From Pseudomonadota bacterium (GTDB lineage: Bacteria > Pseudomonadota > Gammaproteobacteria > Pseudomonadales > Pseudohongiellaceae), in NCBI GenBank assembly GCA_027592275.1, contig JAQCKF010000026.1, positions 1-44,794 on the forward strand: a stretch of DNA of 44,794 nt, written 5' to 3'. A program made the translations under genes and the position numbers. The notes under the pieces are model-generated. The model did no database searches and was not told the origin of the DNA. It saw nothing but the letters and a program-made list of their open reading frames with translations. How positions within the stretch are numbered: position 1 is the stretch's first letter; each line of letters begins with the position of its first letter. Of the stretch, positions 9,054-18,264 are shown one piece after another.

Positions 9054-10025
9054 CTAGGTGCTGCGGGAATTGGAGAAATTGACCATGGTGGTTAGGGCAT
9101 CGCGATATTCAGAGGGAGGCAGCACGTCGAGGCAGGCCAGTGCTTTATCGGACTCTGATTTGGCGAGCTTGCGAGCGTAATCCAACGCGCCGCAATTCTG
9201 CACGATCTCGATTACTTGATCCAGTCTCTCGGCTTGCAGTTCTTCCTCGGCGAGTGCTTGCCTAATCAACTGGGCTTGTTCTTCGCTGCCGTGTTCTAAG
9301 GCGTAGATGAGGGGAAGCGTTGGCTTTCCTTCAGCTAGGTCGTCGCCAATATTCTTGCCTAGGGCATTGCTGTCTCCGGCATAGTCCAGCACATCGTCGA
9401 TTAGCTGATAGGCAGTGCCCAGGTGCATGCCAAAATTCTTCAGAGCCAGTTCTTCGTCGCTGGAGGCATTTGATAGGATCGCTCCACACTGCCCCGCGGC
9501 CTGAAACAAGATCGCCGTCTTATTCTGAATGACTTCCATGTAGTTCATCTCGGTTGGATTCGGGTTGTTCTTGCTGATTAGCTGCAGAACCTCGCCCTCT
9601 GCGATCCTATTGGTGGTGTCGGCGATGATTTCCATGATTTTCATGTTGCCGAGCGTCACCAGTATCTGGAATGCCCTAGAGTAGATGAAATCGCCCACGA
9701 GGACGCTTGAGGGGTTATTCCAATGTTCGTTAACTGTCGGTCGCCCGCGACGTAAGGACGACATATCGACGACGTCATCATGTAGCAAGGTAGCGGTATG
9801 GATGAATTCGATCACAGAAGCTAGAGATACATGTTGCTGATTGTCGATTTTGCAGGCTTTTGCGGCGAGGAGAACGAGAAGAGGGCGCAGGCGCTTGCCG
9901 CCGGCCTCAACGATATAGTGGCCAATATTTTCAACGAGCGGCACATTCGAGTAGAGCTGGTCTACAATGAATTTATCTACGGCCTTAAAGTCGTCTTCGA
10001 CAACTGATCGAATTTGCTGATACAT
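9054..10025 (-). CDS. ispB: Octaprenyl/polyprenyl diphosphate synthase
   Basis: This enzyme extends farnesyl diphosphate with isopentenyl diphosphate to make the side chain of ubiquinone. Both aspartate-rich motifs are present: the first in TLLHDDVVDMSSLRRGRPT and the second in AYQLIDDVLDYAGD. The N-terminal GHYIVEAGGKRLRPLLVLLAA is the substrate-binding signature. Two starts are possible, GTG at 10031 and ATG at 10025 (GTG-ACT-ATG); neither has a close Shine-Dalgarno, and I chose the ATG. The gene is divergent from rplU, the usual arrangement in gammaproteobacteria, and this supports the ispB assignment over the farnesyl or geranyl enzymes. Confidence 0.93.
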   Translation of the reverse strand: MYQQIRSVVEDDFKAVDKFIVDQLYSNVPLVENIGHYIVEAGGKRLRPLLVLLAAKACKIDNQQHVSLASVIEFIHTATLLHDDVVDMSSLRRGRPTVNEHWNNPSSVLVGDFIYSRAFQILVTLGNMKIMEIIADTTNRIAEGEVLQLISKNNPNPTEMNYMEVIQNKTAILFQAAGQCGAILSNASSDEELALKNFGMHLGTAYQLIDDVLDYAGDSNALGKNIGDDLAEGKPTLPLIYALEHGSEEQAQLIRQALAEEELQAERLDQVIEIVQNCGALDYARKLAKSESDKALACLDVLPPSEYRDALTTMVNFSNSRST

Positions 10026-10245
10026 AGTCACTTTTACTGCTAATTTTCCTGATGTTGGCTGGAAACACGTCTCAATTGAAGGGAATCTCCGTGAGCACGC
10101 ATGCTAGGGAGCGAAGTGAGTGCTGTCAAGCCGACTATACGTGCATATAAAGGCTTTGGATCGACTGCGCGGGTCCAAATACGCAGAGCGACTAAATACG
10201 TGCTCTTCCTGATATTTCTTCCCTGGCTATGAAAGGTAAATCTGC

Positions 10246-10274
10246 TTGCTTCGAGGTGATCGTTCCCGTAAAAT
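10246..10274 (+). promoter_or_regulatory. Candidate sigma-70 promoter for rplU-rpmA
   Basis: TTGCTT at 10246-10251 is separated by exactly 17 bp from TAAAAT at 10269-10274, a five-of-six match to the -10 box. It is correctly placed about 50 bp before the rplU start and downstream of the divergent ispB gene. Confidence 0.5.
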
Positions 10275-10288
10275 GCCGGCCCCTATAG

Positions 10289-10309
10289 GAATGGGTAAAT
10301 TTCCCATTC
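10289..10309 (+). promoter_or_regulatory. Inverted repeat in the rplU leader
   Basis: GAATGGG (10289-10295) and CCCATTC (10303-10309) form a perfect 7-bp stem with a 7-nt loop. It lies between the candidate promoter and the rplU Shine-Dalgarno (GGAG at 10323-10326). It would form in the mRNA leader and could be a ribosomal-protein autoregulatory site. That role is inference. Confidence 0.4.
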
Positions 10310-10332
10310 AAAAGGCGGTATCGGAGAGAATT

Positions 10333-10644
10333 ATGTACGCGGTTATTAAGAGTGGTGGCAAGCAACACAGAGTTGAAGAAGGTGAAATTCTTCGACTTGA
10401 GAAATTGGAAGCCGCTACCGGGGAAGAAGTAAGTTTCGACAATATTCTGATGGTTGGCGAAGGCGAGTCTGTGAAGATCGGTACGCCCTATGTTGCAGGC
10501 AGCAAGGTTACTGCAGAAGTCGTTAAGCAGGGTCGAGCCAACAAGGTTACGATCATCAAATTTAATCGTCGTAAGCATTCGCGTAAGCAACAGGGTCATC
10601 GCCAGTGGTTTACAGAAGTTAAGATTACTGGAATTACAGCTTAA
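10333..10644 (+). CDS. rplU: 50S ribosomal protein L21
   Basis: This is a structural protein of the large ribosomal subunit that binds 23S rRNA. The 103 residues match the family length and carry the signatures [17 protein letters not shown] and [21 protein letters not shown]. An upstream open frame would allow a start at 10246, but the ATG at 10333 has GGAG six bases before it and gives the canonical N-terminus. It is followed 16 bp later by rpmA, the universal pairing. Confidence 0.98.
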   Translation: MYAVIKSGGKQHRVEEGEILRLEKLEAATGEEVSFDNILMVGEGESVKIGTPYVAGSKVTAEVVKQGRANKVTIIKFNRRKHSRKQQGHRQWFTEVKITGITA

Positions 10645-10660
10645 GGCTCGGAGTTAAGTA

Positions 10661-10918
10661 ATGGCACATAAGAAAGCAGGTGGTAGTACTAATAATGGTC
10701 GTGATTCGGAATCGAAACGACTAGGTGTGAAGAAGTTTGGTGGCGAAGTTGCCATCGCAGGAAATATTATCGTGCGTCAGCGCGGCACTCGTTTCCATCC
10801 GGGTGAGAACGTAGGTTGTGGCAAAGACCACACCTTGTTCGCCAAGGCCGATGGTGTTGTGAAGTTCGCTGTTAAAGGCCCTAACAGCCGTAAATTCGTG
10901 AGCATCGAAGTAGCGTAG
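10661..10918 (+). CDS. rpmA: 50S ribosomal protein L27
   Basis: This is a large-subunit protein whose N-terminal tail reaches the peptidyl-transferase centre. It has 85 residues and begins [20 protein letters not shown], the standard gammaproteobacterial form without the cleaved N-terminal extension of Firmicutes. GGAG lies before the ATG. It is co-transcribed with rplU, and a strong terminator follows directly. Confidence 0.98.
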   Translation: MAHKKAGGSTNNGRDSESKRLGVKKFGGEVAIAGNIIVRQRGTRFHPGENVGCGKDHTLFAKADGVVKFAVKGPNSRKFVSIEVA

Positions 10919-10932
10919 TAAAGTAGTTCGTT

Positions 10933-10968
10933 ACTAAAAAGCCTCGTCGTTCGACGGGGCTTTTTAGT
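10933..10968 (+). terminator. Rho-independent terminator after rpmA
   Basis: ACTAAAAAGCC (10933-10943) pairs with GGCTTTTTAGT (10958-10968), and the inner TCGTC/GACGG pairs around a GTTC loop, giving a long GC-rich stem with A and T tracts. It separates rplU-rpmA from obgE. Confidence 0.9.
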
Positions 10969-11034
10969 TTATGAAACACTCATCATTCAATACGGTATCA
11001 CCTCGCTTCGGCGGGTTGATCTGTCAAACCATAA

Positions 11035-12216
<1,182 letters not shown>

Positions 12217-12226
12217 GCGCGCCTTG

Positions 12227-13345
12227 ATGCGAGAATCGATAAAACAAACAAAGCGTTGGGTAGTTAAAGTTGGTAGCTCGCTAGTAACCAATAATGGCCG
12301 TGGGCTAGACCTAGGCGCGATCGAAGACTGGGCGGGTCAGCTTGTTGCTATGCAGAAGCTGGGAATACAGGTCGTGCTGGTATCTTCTGGTGCAGTGGCG
12401 GAAGGGGTCGCGCGACTCGGATTAAAATCTCGGCCTAAGCAGGTTCAACTGCAGCAGGCCGCCGCCGCAGTAGGGCAAATGGGTTTGATTCAGGCCTATG
12501 AAAGTTGTTTCATGCGCCACGGTGTGCACGCCGCACAAATCTTGCTCACTCACGACGACCTCTTCGATAGAACACGTTATTTAAACGCGCGCAGCACGCT
12601 AACTACCTTGCTAGAAATGGCAGTTATCCCAGTAGTGAACGAGAACGACACAGTTGCTACTGCTGAGTTGTGCTTCGGTGATAACGATACGCTGGCAGCG
12701 CTAGTTGCGAACCTTATTAATGCCGATGTGATGGTGATTCTCACCGATCAGGATGGTTTGTTCGATGCCGATCCACGTAATAGTACCTCCGCGAAGCTAG
12801 TTGCTAGCGCGTCTGCCATCGATGGCAGCCTGAGCGCGATGGCAGGCAAAGGCAGCAGTCTGGGTAGAGGCGGTATGGTGACTAAAATATCTGCGGCTAA
12901 GCTTGCCTCGCGATCAGGAACCAACACTCTGATCGCGAATGGGCGCGAGCAGCAGATTCTCTCTAGGTTGCTTGAAGGTGAAGAAATAGGCACGTTACTG
13001 TACGCCGATAGCGAGCCTGTAACTGCAAAGAAACAATGGCTGGCTAGTCAGCTTACTGTAAAGGGTAGCCTGGTATTAGACGCTGGTGCTGTAAAGGTGC
13101 TGAAGGATTCTGGAAGCAGCCTTTTGGCCGTTGGGATCAAGTCGTTGCTAGGCCAGTTTGCCCGGGGAGAAGTGGTCGCCTGCCTAGATGAGGCTGGTGT
13201 GGAAATCGCGCGAGGCTTAGTGAATTATACTAGTAATGAGATCGAAAAAATTAAAGGACAGAGTAGCGAGAATATCGAAAACCTCCTCGGCTATGCTGGC
13301 GAGGAAGAAATCATTCATCGTGACAATCTAATTCTGGACGACTAG
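12227..13345 (+). CDS. proB: Glutamate 5-kinase
   Basis: This enzyme catalyses the first step of proline synthesis, phosphorylating glutamate with ATP, and is normally feedback-inhibited by proline. The amino-acid kinase domain covers ~1-255: [44 protein letters not shown] and [17 protein letters not shown]-terminal PUA domain follows (~275-360). It has 372 residues, full length. TTG-ATG overlap at the start; I chose the ATG at 12227. The gap to obgE is 10 bp, so they are probably one transcript, ended by the terminator at 13385. Confidence 0.96.
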   Translation: MRESIKQTKRWVVKVGSSLVTNNGRGLDLGAIEDWAGQLVAMQKLGIQVVLVSSGAVAEGVARLGLKSRPKQVQLQQAAAAVGQMGLIQAYESCFMRHGVHAAQILLTHDDLFDRTRYLNARSTLTTLLEMAVIPVVNENDTVATAELCFGDNDTLAALVANLINADVMVILTDQDGLFDADPRNSTSAKLVASASAIDGSLSAMAGKGSSLGRGGMVTKISAAKLASRSGTNTLIANGREQQILSRLLEGEEIGTLLYADSEPVTAKKQWLASQLTVKGSLVLDAGAVKVLKDSGSSLLAVGIKSLLGQFARGEVVACLDEAGVEIARGLVNYTSNEIEKIKGQSSENIENLLGYAGEEEIIHRDNLILDD

Positions 13346-13384
13346 CCGCGCTGAAAAAATTTCCAGGGGTCAAATCCTGGACAT

Positions 13385-13412
13385 AAAAAAACCGGCTGAA
13401 GCCGGTTTTTTT
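13385..13412. terminator. Bidirectional terminator between proB and rpsT
   Basis: ACCGGC and GCCGGT form a stem around TGAA, with an A tract on one side and a T tract on the other, so it can stop transcripts from either direction. It sits between the convergent proB and rpsT genes. Confidence 0.92.
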
Positions 13413-13427
13413 GGGCCTGAAATTAGT

Positions 13428-13691
13428 CTATTTCAGTGCCTTTACTGCAGTATTCAATCGGCTCTTGTGACGAGAAGCCTTATTCTTATGAATAATTCCT
13501 CTGTCTGCCATACGGTCGATTACAGGTACCATCGCATTGTAGGCTTCAACGGCCTTAGTGTGATCACCGCCTTCGATGGCTGCAGCTACTTTCTTGATTT
13601 GAGTACGTACCATGGATCGGAAAGATGCATTGTGACGACGACGAACTTCACTCTGTTTTGCACGCTTGCGGGCCTGTAAAGAATTAGCCAA
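13428..13691 (-). CDS. rpsT: 30S ribosomal protein S20
   Basis: This is a small-subunit assembly protein binding 16S rRNA. The 87 residues have the family signatures MANSLQARKRAKQSEVRRRH and GIIHKNKASRHKSRL. The start codon is TTG (13689-13691), preceded by AGGAG about seven bases upstream. E. coli rpsT also starts with UUG, where the weak codon is tied to autogenous control, so the unusual start seems conserved. It is divergent from murJ with 259 bp between. The leader has a CTAGA/TCTAG inverted repeat (13710-13728). Confidence 0.97.
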   Translation of the reverse strand: MANSLQARKRAKQSEVRRRHNASFRSMVRTQIKKVAAAIEGGDHTKAVEAYNAMVPVIDRMADRGIIHKNKASRHKSRLNTAVKALK

Positions 13692-13880
13692 TTGGAGCTC
13701 CTTATTGCACTAGATTTTAATTTTCTAGTCGGTTATTTCGTTAATAGCATTGAAAGAGGACGATTATTGCTGCGCTGCATCCCCGAATTCAGAGCGCGAC
13801 ACTATGCCGTTTTCACTGTCTGATGTCAATAGCAGAAAATACGGCGCGCTTTGTCTAAGCCCTTAACAATACTCAACTTA

Positions 13881-13909
13881 TTGCTGATTGGCAGCAATAG
13901 CGTGATAAT
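13881..13909 (+). promoter_or_regulatory. Candidate sigma-70 promoter for murJ
   Basis: TTGCTG (13881-13886) and GATAAT (13904-13909) are separated by 17 bp, 41 bp before the murJ ATG. The -35 box also forms an inverted repeat with CAGCAA at 13892-13897, which may be fortuitous. Confidence 0.5.
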
Positions 13910-13950
13910 CTCTTCTTGGCATCAATCATACCAGCAAGGCTATCTACTCA

Positions 13951-15537
13951 ATGGGTGAATCTCACTCTTCTCAGGAACAGCAGCCACAAGACAGCAAAAG
14001 AGGTGAATCCAGTCTACTGAAAGCGAGCGGTGTTACCGGTTCGATGACGCTGGTATCGCGAGTTTTAGGCTTGGCGCGCGATGTGGTTATTGCCCGTGTT
14101 TTCGGTGTGAGCGATGGGGTTGAGGCTTTTTTTGTAGCCAATAAGATTCCCAACTTCATGCGTAGATTGTTCGCCGAGGGGGCTTTCAATCAAGCTTTTG
14201 TCCCGGTTCTTTCTGAGTATCGCTCAACAAAGTCTTTGGCAGATGTGCAGCTGTTAGTAAATGCAGTTGCGGGCAGTCTGGGCGGGTTCCTACTTATTTT
14301 CACCTTCGTGGCTGTGGTTGCGGCGCCGCTAATAGCGGTACCCATTGCCTTCGGATTCACGGATGAACCTGATAAATTTGCGCTTCTTGTTGAGATGCTG
14401 CGAATCACCTTTCCCTATTTACTGCTGGTATCGATGACCGCTCTTTGCGGCTCTATTTTGAATAGCTATGCACGTTTTGCCGTTCCAGCTGTAACCCCTG
14501 CACTGCTTAATATATCGCTAATAGTTTGCTCATTTTTTCTAGTGCCTTATATGCGCGTGCCGGAATTGGCGTTGGCATGGGCTGTGTTAATCGGGGGAGT
14601 TGCGCAGCTGTTGTTTCAATTGCCATTTCTGGCTCGCATGCGGCTAATGCCAGTACCAAAGGTAGGGAAATATCACGAAGGCGTGGAGCGCATTAAGAAG
14701 TTGATGGTGCCAGCCTTGTTCGGTGTTTCGGTGAGTCAGATTAATCTATTATTTGATACGCTACTTGCTACGATGCTCGCGTCCGGCAGCGTGGCTTGGT
14801 TGTACTACTCTGATCGCCTCATGGAGTTGCCGCTAGGCACCTTCGGGATTGCGATCGCCATAGTCGTACTTCCAAGTCTCTCGAGAAAACACGCCACGGC
14901 GTCCGTGAATGATTTTGCTGAGACCTTGGATTGGGCTTTTCGCCTAGTAGTCTTGATAGCCATTCCCTCAGCATTGGCGCTGATTGTAATAGCGGAGCCG
15001 TTGTTAATCGCTCTGTTCCACAATGACAAATTCACAGTCGCAGACGTAGCAAGCTCTGCAGGCAGTCTCAAAGCCTATGCAATAGGGTTGATTGCATTCA
15101 TGTCTATTAAGATATTCGCACCTGGATACTATGCGCGACAGAATACGAGCACGCCGGTAAAAATTGGTATCGTGGCGATGGTGAGTAATATGGTCATGAA
15201 CCTGGTCTTCTTCATCGGTGGCCTCGCTCATGTGGGTTTAGCGTTGGCGACTAGCCTCGCTGCATTCCTGAATGCCGGGCTATTGCTGCGCGGTTTGACG
15301 GTTGATGGTGTGTTTAAGTTTCAGCCAGGTTGGGGGATTTTCCTGCTTCGGGTGGTGTTGGCGAACGCGCTAATGGTTTATTTCCTGATGAGTTTCGCAG
15401 GTGATTGGCAAGATTGGTTAAGCTGGACAATGACCGACAAGATAGTTCGGTTGGGTATTCTGGTGATAGGTGCTGTGTTCATCTATGCTGCTGTGCTCTT
15501 TGCGGCGGGTTTAAGATGGCGTCATATCTATCGTTAA
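13951..15537 (+). CDS. murJ: Lipid II flippase MurJ
   Basis: This integral inner-membrane MOP-superfamily protein flips lipid II to the periplasm for peptidoglycan synthesis. The N-terminal signature TLVSRVLGLARDVVIARVFG is followed by FFVANKIPNFMRRLFAEGAFNQAF, whose Arg/Glu residues line the cavity. About 14 hydrophobic segments follow. At 528 residues it is full length, with a polar ~25-residue N-terminal tail. The start is ATG 13951; the Shine-Dalgarno is weak. In related bacteria ribF and ileS normally follow; here they do not. Confidence 0.96.
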   Translation: MGESHSSQEQQPQDSKRGESSLLKASGVTGSMTLVSRVLGLARDVVIARVFGVSDGVEAFFVANKIPNFMRRLFAEGAFNQAFVPVLSEYRSTKSLADVQLLVNAVAGSLGGFLLIFTFVAVVAAPLIAVPIAFGFTDEPDKFALLVEMLRITFPYLLLVSMTALCGSILNSYARFAVPAVTPALLNISLIVCSFFLVPYMRVPELALAWAVLIGGVAQLLFQLPFLARMRLMPVPKVGKYHEGVERIKKLMVPALFGVSVSQINLLFDTLLATMLASGSVAWLYYSDRLMELPLGTFGIAIAIVVLPSLSRKHATASVNDFAETLDWAFRLVVLIAIPSALALIVIAEPLLIALFHNDKFTVADVASSAGSLKAYAIGLIAFMSIKIFAPGYYARQNTSTPVKIGIVAMVSNMVMNLVFFIGGLAHVGLALATSLAAFLNAGLLLRGLTVDGVFKFQPGWGIFLLRVVLANALMVYFLMSFAGDWQDWLSWTMTDKIVRLGILVIGAVFIYAAVLFAAGLRWRHIYR

Positions 15538-15554
15538 TTCAGAATGAGAATATT

Positions 15555-15893
15555 ATGAAGAAGGTATACAGCACCGAAATTCTTGCGAATGCTTGGAATA
15601 TTAAAAATGTTCTGGAGCAACACGACATCGAAGCGGTGATAAAGAATGAGAATCTTTTCTCGGTGTCAGGCGAGGTACCTTTTCTAGAATGCCTGCCGGA
15701 AATTTGGGTTAAGCCCCTGGACTTCGTCCGCGCCGAACAGATTATTGCCGATTTAGACACCTCGTCAGAAGAGGCGGGTCCAGATTGGGTCTGTGCAAGT
15801 TGCGGGGAATCCAATCTGAGTAATTATGCTGTTTGCTGGAGCTGCGAAAGTAGCCATGAAAAAAGTCATGAAAATGACCTGACGAATCAATAA
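15555..15893 (+). CDS. DUF2007-type protein with C-terminal zinc ribbon
   Basis: This is a 112-residue cytoplasmic protein. Residues 1-70 resemble the DUF2007 (putative signal-transducing) fold: KKVYSTEILANAWNIKNVLE, then an LPEIWVKPLDFVRAEQII strand-helix. Residues 78-100 hold a zinc-ribbon knuckle with Cys80, Cys83, Cys94 and Cys97. A longer open frame runs back into murJ, but the ATG at 15555 gives the family N-terminus and avoids overlap. It lies 17 bp after murJ and 2 bp before the hydrolase gene, so it is probably one operon. The biological role is unknown. Confidence 0.75.
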   Translation: MKKVYSTEILANAWNIKNVLEQHDIEAVIKNENLFSVSGEVPFLECLPEIWVKPLDFVRAEQIIADLDTSSEEAGPDWVCASCGESNLSNYAVCWSCESSHEKSHENDLTNQ

Positions 15894-15895
15894 GC

Positions 15896-16630
15896 ATGTT
15901 GAAAATGCTCAAGCAATTTACCCTACTTAGTCTGCTAGTCGTCATGCCGTCATCATTAGTGGCTGAGTGTGTTGTACTGCTGCATGGCCTAGGCAGGCTC
16001 TCAAATTCTATGTCTGAGTTGGAGACTAAGCTGGCACCTGCGGGATATAGCGTGGCGAATATTAAGTATCCATCGCGCAGCCATCCCATCGATGAGCTGG
16101 CAGTGGATGCGATAGGTCGTGGTCTCACACAGTGCAGGAGCAAAGGTTCAGGCGAAATCCATTTCATCACCCATTCTTTGGGCGGCATACTGCTGCGTTA
16201 TTATCTCTCGCAGAACACAATTCCTGAGTTGGGCCGAGTCGTGATGCTTGGGCCGCCGAATCAGGGCAGTGAGATTGTGGATGGCCTTTTGCCCCTGCCT
16301 GGTTTTGGTTTTATCGGCGGGCCGGCAGGCGTGGCATTAGGAACTGGGGAGGGAAGTATCATTGACAGTTTGGGCCCGGTTGAATTCGATCTCGGTGTCA
16401 TTGCAGGAAGTACTAATATCAATCCCTTAGAGTTCCTGTTTATTGCGGGGCCCAGTGATAGTATCGTTTCCATCGAGAGCACCAAGGTGCGAGGCATGAA
16501 TGCGCATATGGTATTGCCGGTAACACATACATTCATGATGCGAAACAATGAGGTGATTGAGCAGGCAATTCATTATTTGAAGACAGGTTCCTTTATTTCC
16601 GAGTCTATGAATGAAGAGGTCTATGACTAA
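15896..16630 (+). CDS. Exported alpha/beta-hydrolase (lipase-like)
   Basis: The 244-residue protein starts with a signal peptide (core LLSLLVVMPSSLVA before ECVV). The alpha/beta-hydrolase fold is clear: oxyanion-side HGLGR at 30-34, nucleophile Ser94 in THSLGG, probable acid Asp188 in GPSDSIV and His211 in VTHTFM. It resembles small bacterial lipases/esterases acting in the periplasm, but the substrate cannot be told. It starts 2 bp after the DUF2007 gene and overlaps the next gene slightly, so translation is probably coupled. Confidence 0.85.
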   Translation: MLKMLKQFTLLSLLVVMPSSLVAECVVLLHGLGRLSNSMSELETKLAPAGYSVANIKYPSRSHPIDELAVDAIGRGLTQCRSKGSGEIHFITHSLGGILLRYYLSQNTIPELGRVVMLGPPNQGSEIVDGLLPLPGFGFIGGPAGVALGTGEGSIIDSLGPVEFDLGVIAGSTNINPLEFLFIAGPSDSIVSIESTKVRGMNAHMVLPVTHTFMMRNNEVIEQAIHYLKTGSFISESMNEEVYD

Positions 16631-17495
16631 AATGACTGATAATAGTAATTCTGACGCCGCTCTCAAAACCTCTGTCAGCCTTCATCCGAACCAAATTTCA
16701 GTGGCTGTTGAGCTTGGCCTCAATGTGGCTAAACTTAGCTCTGCGGCCGCTGTAGTCGATGCTATCGAATCTAAACTCGGCAAAGTGGCCGATCAAGAGT
16801 GTGCGCGTTGGTTCACCATCAGTGTGCTCAGACATTTGCGCAAAGCAAAGTGGGCAGAGCCCTCCGGCAGCGACCTGGATGATGCTAAGCAGAAACAACT
16901 CGCCAAAGATTGCTTGGCCGTCGAGGGTTTCTCTTCATCACTACGCACAGTCACCAAAGATGCTAGAAGCAAGTTTAGAATAATAGGCTTTGCCAGCAGT
17001 AAGAAAATCGACAGGGGCGTGTTGGCGACCGGCACCAAGGCTTACAAGATCGCGTCCAAACTTATAATCGAGACAGGATTAGCGGCGCAGAAAACGCAAG
17101 CAGCGAGTAACAAAACCCAGTCAAAAAAGAAGGCGACGGATCAGCCGTTAGGGTTAGAGCCAGAATTAAAACTAGAATCAAAACCGGAATCAAAACCGGA
17201 ATCAAAAGAAGTCGAGAAGACGGTTGTCGGTCGCAGGGCGAAACGCCGTGGCTACTCTGAAGATGAATCCATTGGCGTGGAAGATAACGTGGAGGCGACG
17301 ACACCGGTGAAAAATCAAACAGCGTCCATGAGCAAGGAAGAGTTTGCTGGGTTAGATGCCGCACTAAGTAAGAACGACGCCGAAATCATCCAGCAGAATT
17401 GGGGTGATCAGCAGAATGAAGATCGTTGGAGTCGCATACTGGGACTGTTAGCCGGCGTTGGTTTTTTTGTATTCGTCGCGCTGTTGTTCCTCTAG
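16623..17495 (+). CDS. Unknown protein with C-terminal membrane anchor
   Basis: I do not recognise this protein. Residues ~10-165 look like a compact alpha-helical domain (LHPNQISVAVELGLNVAKL; ECARWFTISVLRHLRKAKW). A charged low-complexity linker follows, with a PESK motif repeated and an RRAKRRG basic patch. A single hydrophobic segment at the extreme C-terminus (ILGLLAGVGFFVFVALLFL) makes it a predicted tail-anchored protein with its bulk in the cytoplasm. The linker is encoded by a 12-bp tandem repeat (17172-17207). Possible starts are 16611, 16623 and 16632. I chose 16623, which overlaps the hydrolase gene by 8 bp; this choice is uncertain. Confidence 0.65.
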   Translation: MTKMTDNSNSDAALKTSVSLHPNQISVAVELGLNVAKLSSAAAVVDAIESKLGKVADQECARWFTISVLRHLRKAKWAEPSGSDLDDAKQKQLAKDCLAVEGFSSSLRTVTKDARSKFRIIGFASSKKIDRGVLATGTKAYKIASKLIIETGLAAQKTQAASNKTQSKKKATDQPLGLEPELKLESKPESKPESKEVEKTVVGRRAKRRGYSEDESIGVEDNVEATTPVKNQTASMSKEEFAGLDAALSKNDAEIIQQNWGDQQNEDRWSRILGLLAGVGFFVFVALLFL

Positions 17496-17516
17496 ATAAT
17501 TTCTAGTTCACACAGA

Positions 17517-18083
17517 TTAAGCGCGTGACATGAATTTCCCTGTTACCGTGTTCACCTTTATCACTTCTCCCACACAGAGATACTCCGGCACTTGAATTTC
17601 TAGTCCGGTCGAGAGTGTGGCTGTTTTGGTTCTATTGGTCGCCGACGATCCAGTCACCGCTGGTGGGGTATCGGTTACTTCAAGATTCACCGATTGCGGC
17701 AATTCGATGCCAAGCAGATTGCCATCCATAATCAAGGCTACGATGTCTTCCTGTTGCTCTACTAAGTAAGCTATCTGACCCTCAAGTCGATCGGAGTCTA
17801 TCGCGTACTGGCTGAAGTCTTCCATATTCATGAAGTAGTAGGTGTCACCATCTAAGTAAGAATACTGTACGCCGACGCGGACACAATCAGCTTCCTTCAG
17901 GAGATCGTCTCCCTTGAATGAAGAGTCTAGTTTCTGATGAGTCTGTAAATTATTGAAGCGGATTTTGTAGAGCGTGACCGCTCCACGAGAGGAGGGGCTC
18001 TTGCTCTCTGTCTGCTTGACGATATGTGGAATGCCGTCGATGTCGACAATCATTCCTCGCTTAAGTTCGTTGGCTTTAGGCAC
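17517..18083 (-). CDS. yeiP: Elongation factor P-like protein (YeiP/EfpL)
   Basis: This EF-P paralogue helps ribosomes stalled at difficult peptide motifs. The 188 residues cover the KOW-like domain I (MPKANELKRGMIVDIDG), the OB domain II and the OB domain III ending LSTGLEIQVPEYLCVGE. The loop that carries the modified Lys in EF-P reads SPSSRGAVTLYK, with Arg33 at the tip as in EfpL, so no EF-P-type lysine modification is expected. It is convergent with the preceding gene with only 21 bp between, and appears to be monocistronic. Confidence 0.93.
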   Translation of the reverse strand: MPKANELKRGMIVDIDGIPHIVKQTESKSPSSRGAVTLYKIRFNNLQTHQKLDSSFKGDDLLKEADCVRVGVQYSYLDGDTYYFMNMEDFSQYAIDSDRLEGQIAYLVEQQEDIVALIMDGNLLGIELPQSVNLEVTDTPPAVTGSSATNRTKTATLSTGLEIQVPEYLCVGEVIKVNTVTGKFMSRA

Positions 18084-18173
18084 GCTGCTGCTTCCTCTTC
18101 TGCTAGGCTCAATAGTGTGGGGGAATCTACAGAATAGCGGTGCTGCTGTAAATAGAGTAGTTTAGGCAGTTTA

Positions 18174-18186
18174 GGGGTCTGTCCCC
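18174..18186. repeat. REP-like GGGGTCTG motif, copy A
   Basis: GGGGTCTGTCCCC with flanking CGTTAC matches the motif found again downstream of the DAHP synthase gene (19348-19380). Similar GGGGTCTG repeats are common as dispersed REP-like sequences in gammaproteobacteria. It lies between yeiP and the aroG-type gene. Confidence 0.5.
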
Positions 18187-18203
18187 GTTACGACGATAAG
18201 GCT

Positions 18204-18231
18204 TTGAATAGTAGCTGTTTTCAACCATAAT
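18204..18231 (+). promoter_or_regulatory. Candidate promoter for the DAHP synthase gene
   Basis: TTGAAT (18204-18209), a 16-bp spacer and CATAAT (18226-18231) are suitably placed 34 bp before the ATG. No obvious TyrR box was seen. Confidence 0.4.
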
Positions 18232-18264
18232 CCGGAATCCCAAAAAAAGCATCAAGGTACGGCA

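Noticed and set aside
10192..10599. Open frame antisense to rplU
   Set aside because: It is a shadow of the L21 coding region with no family resemblance.
15405..15554. Upstream extension of the DUF2007 frame
   Set aside because: It overlaps murJ in another frame and encodes a cysteine-rich nonsense segment; the ATG at 15555 gives the family N-terminus.
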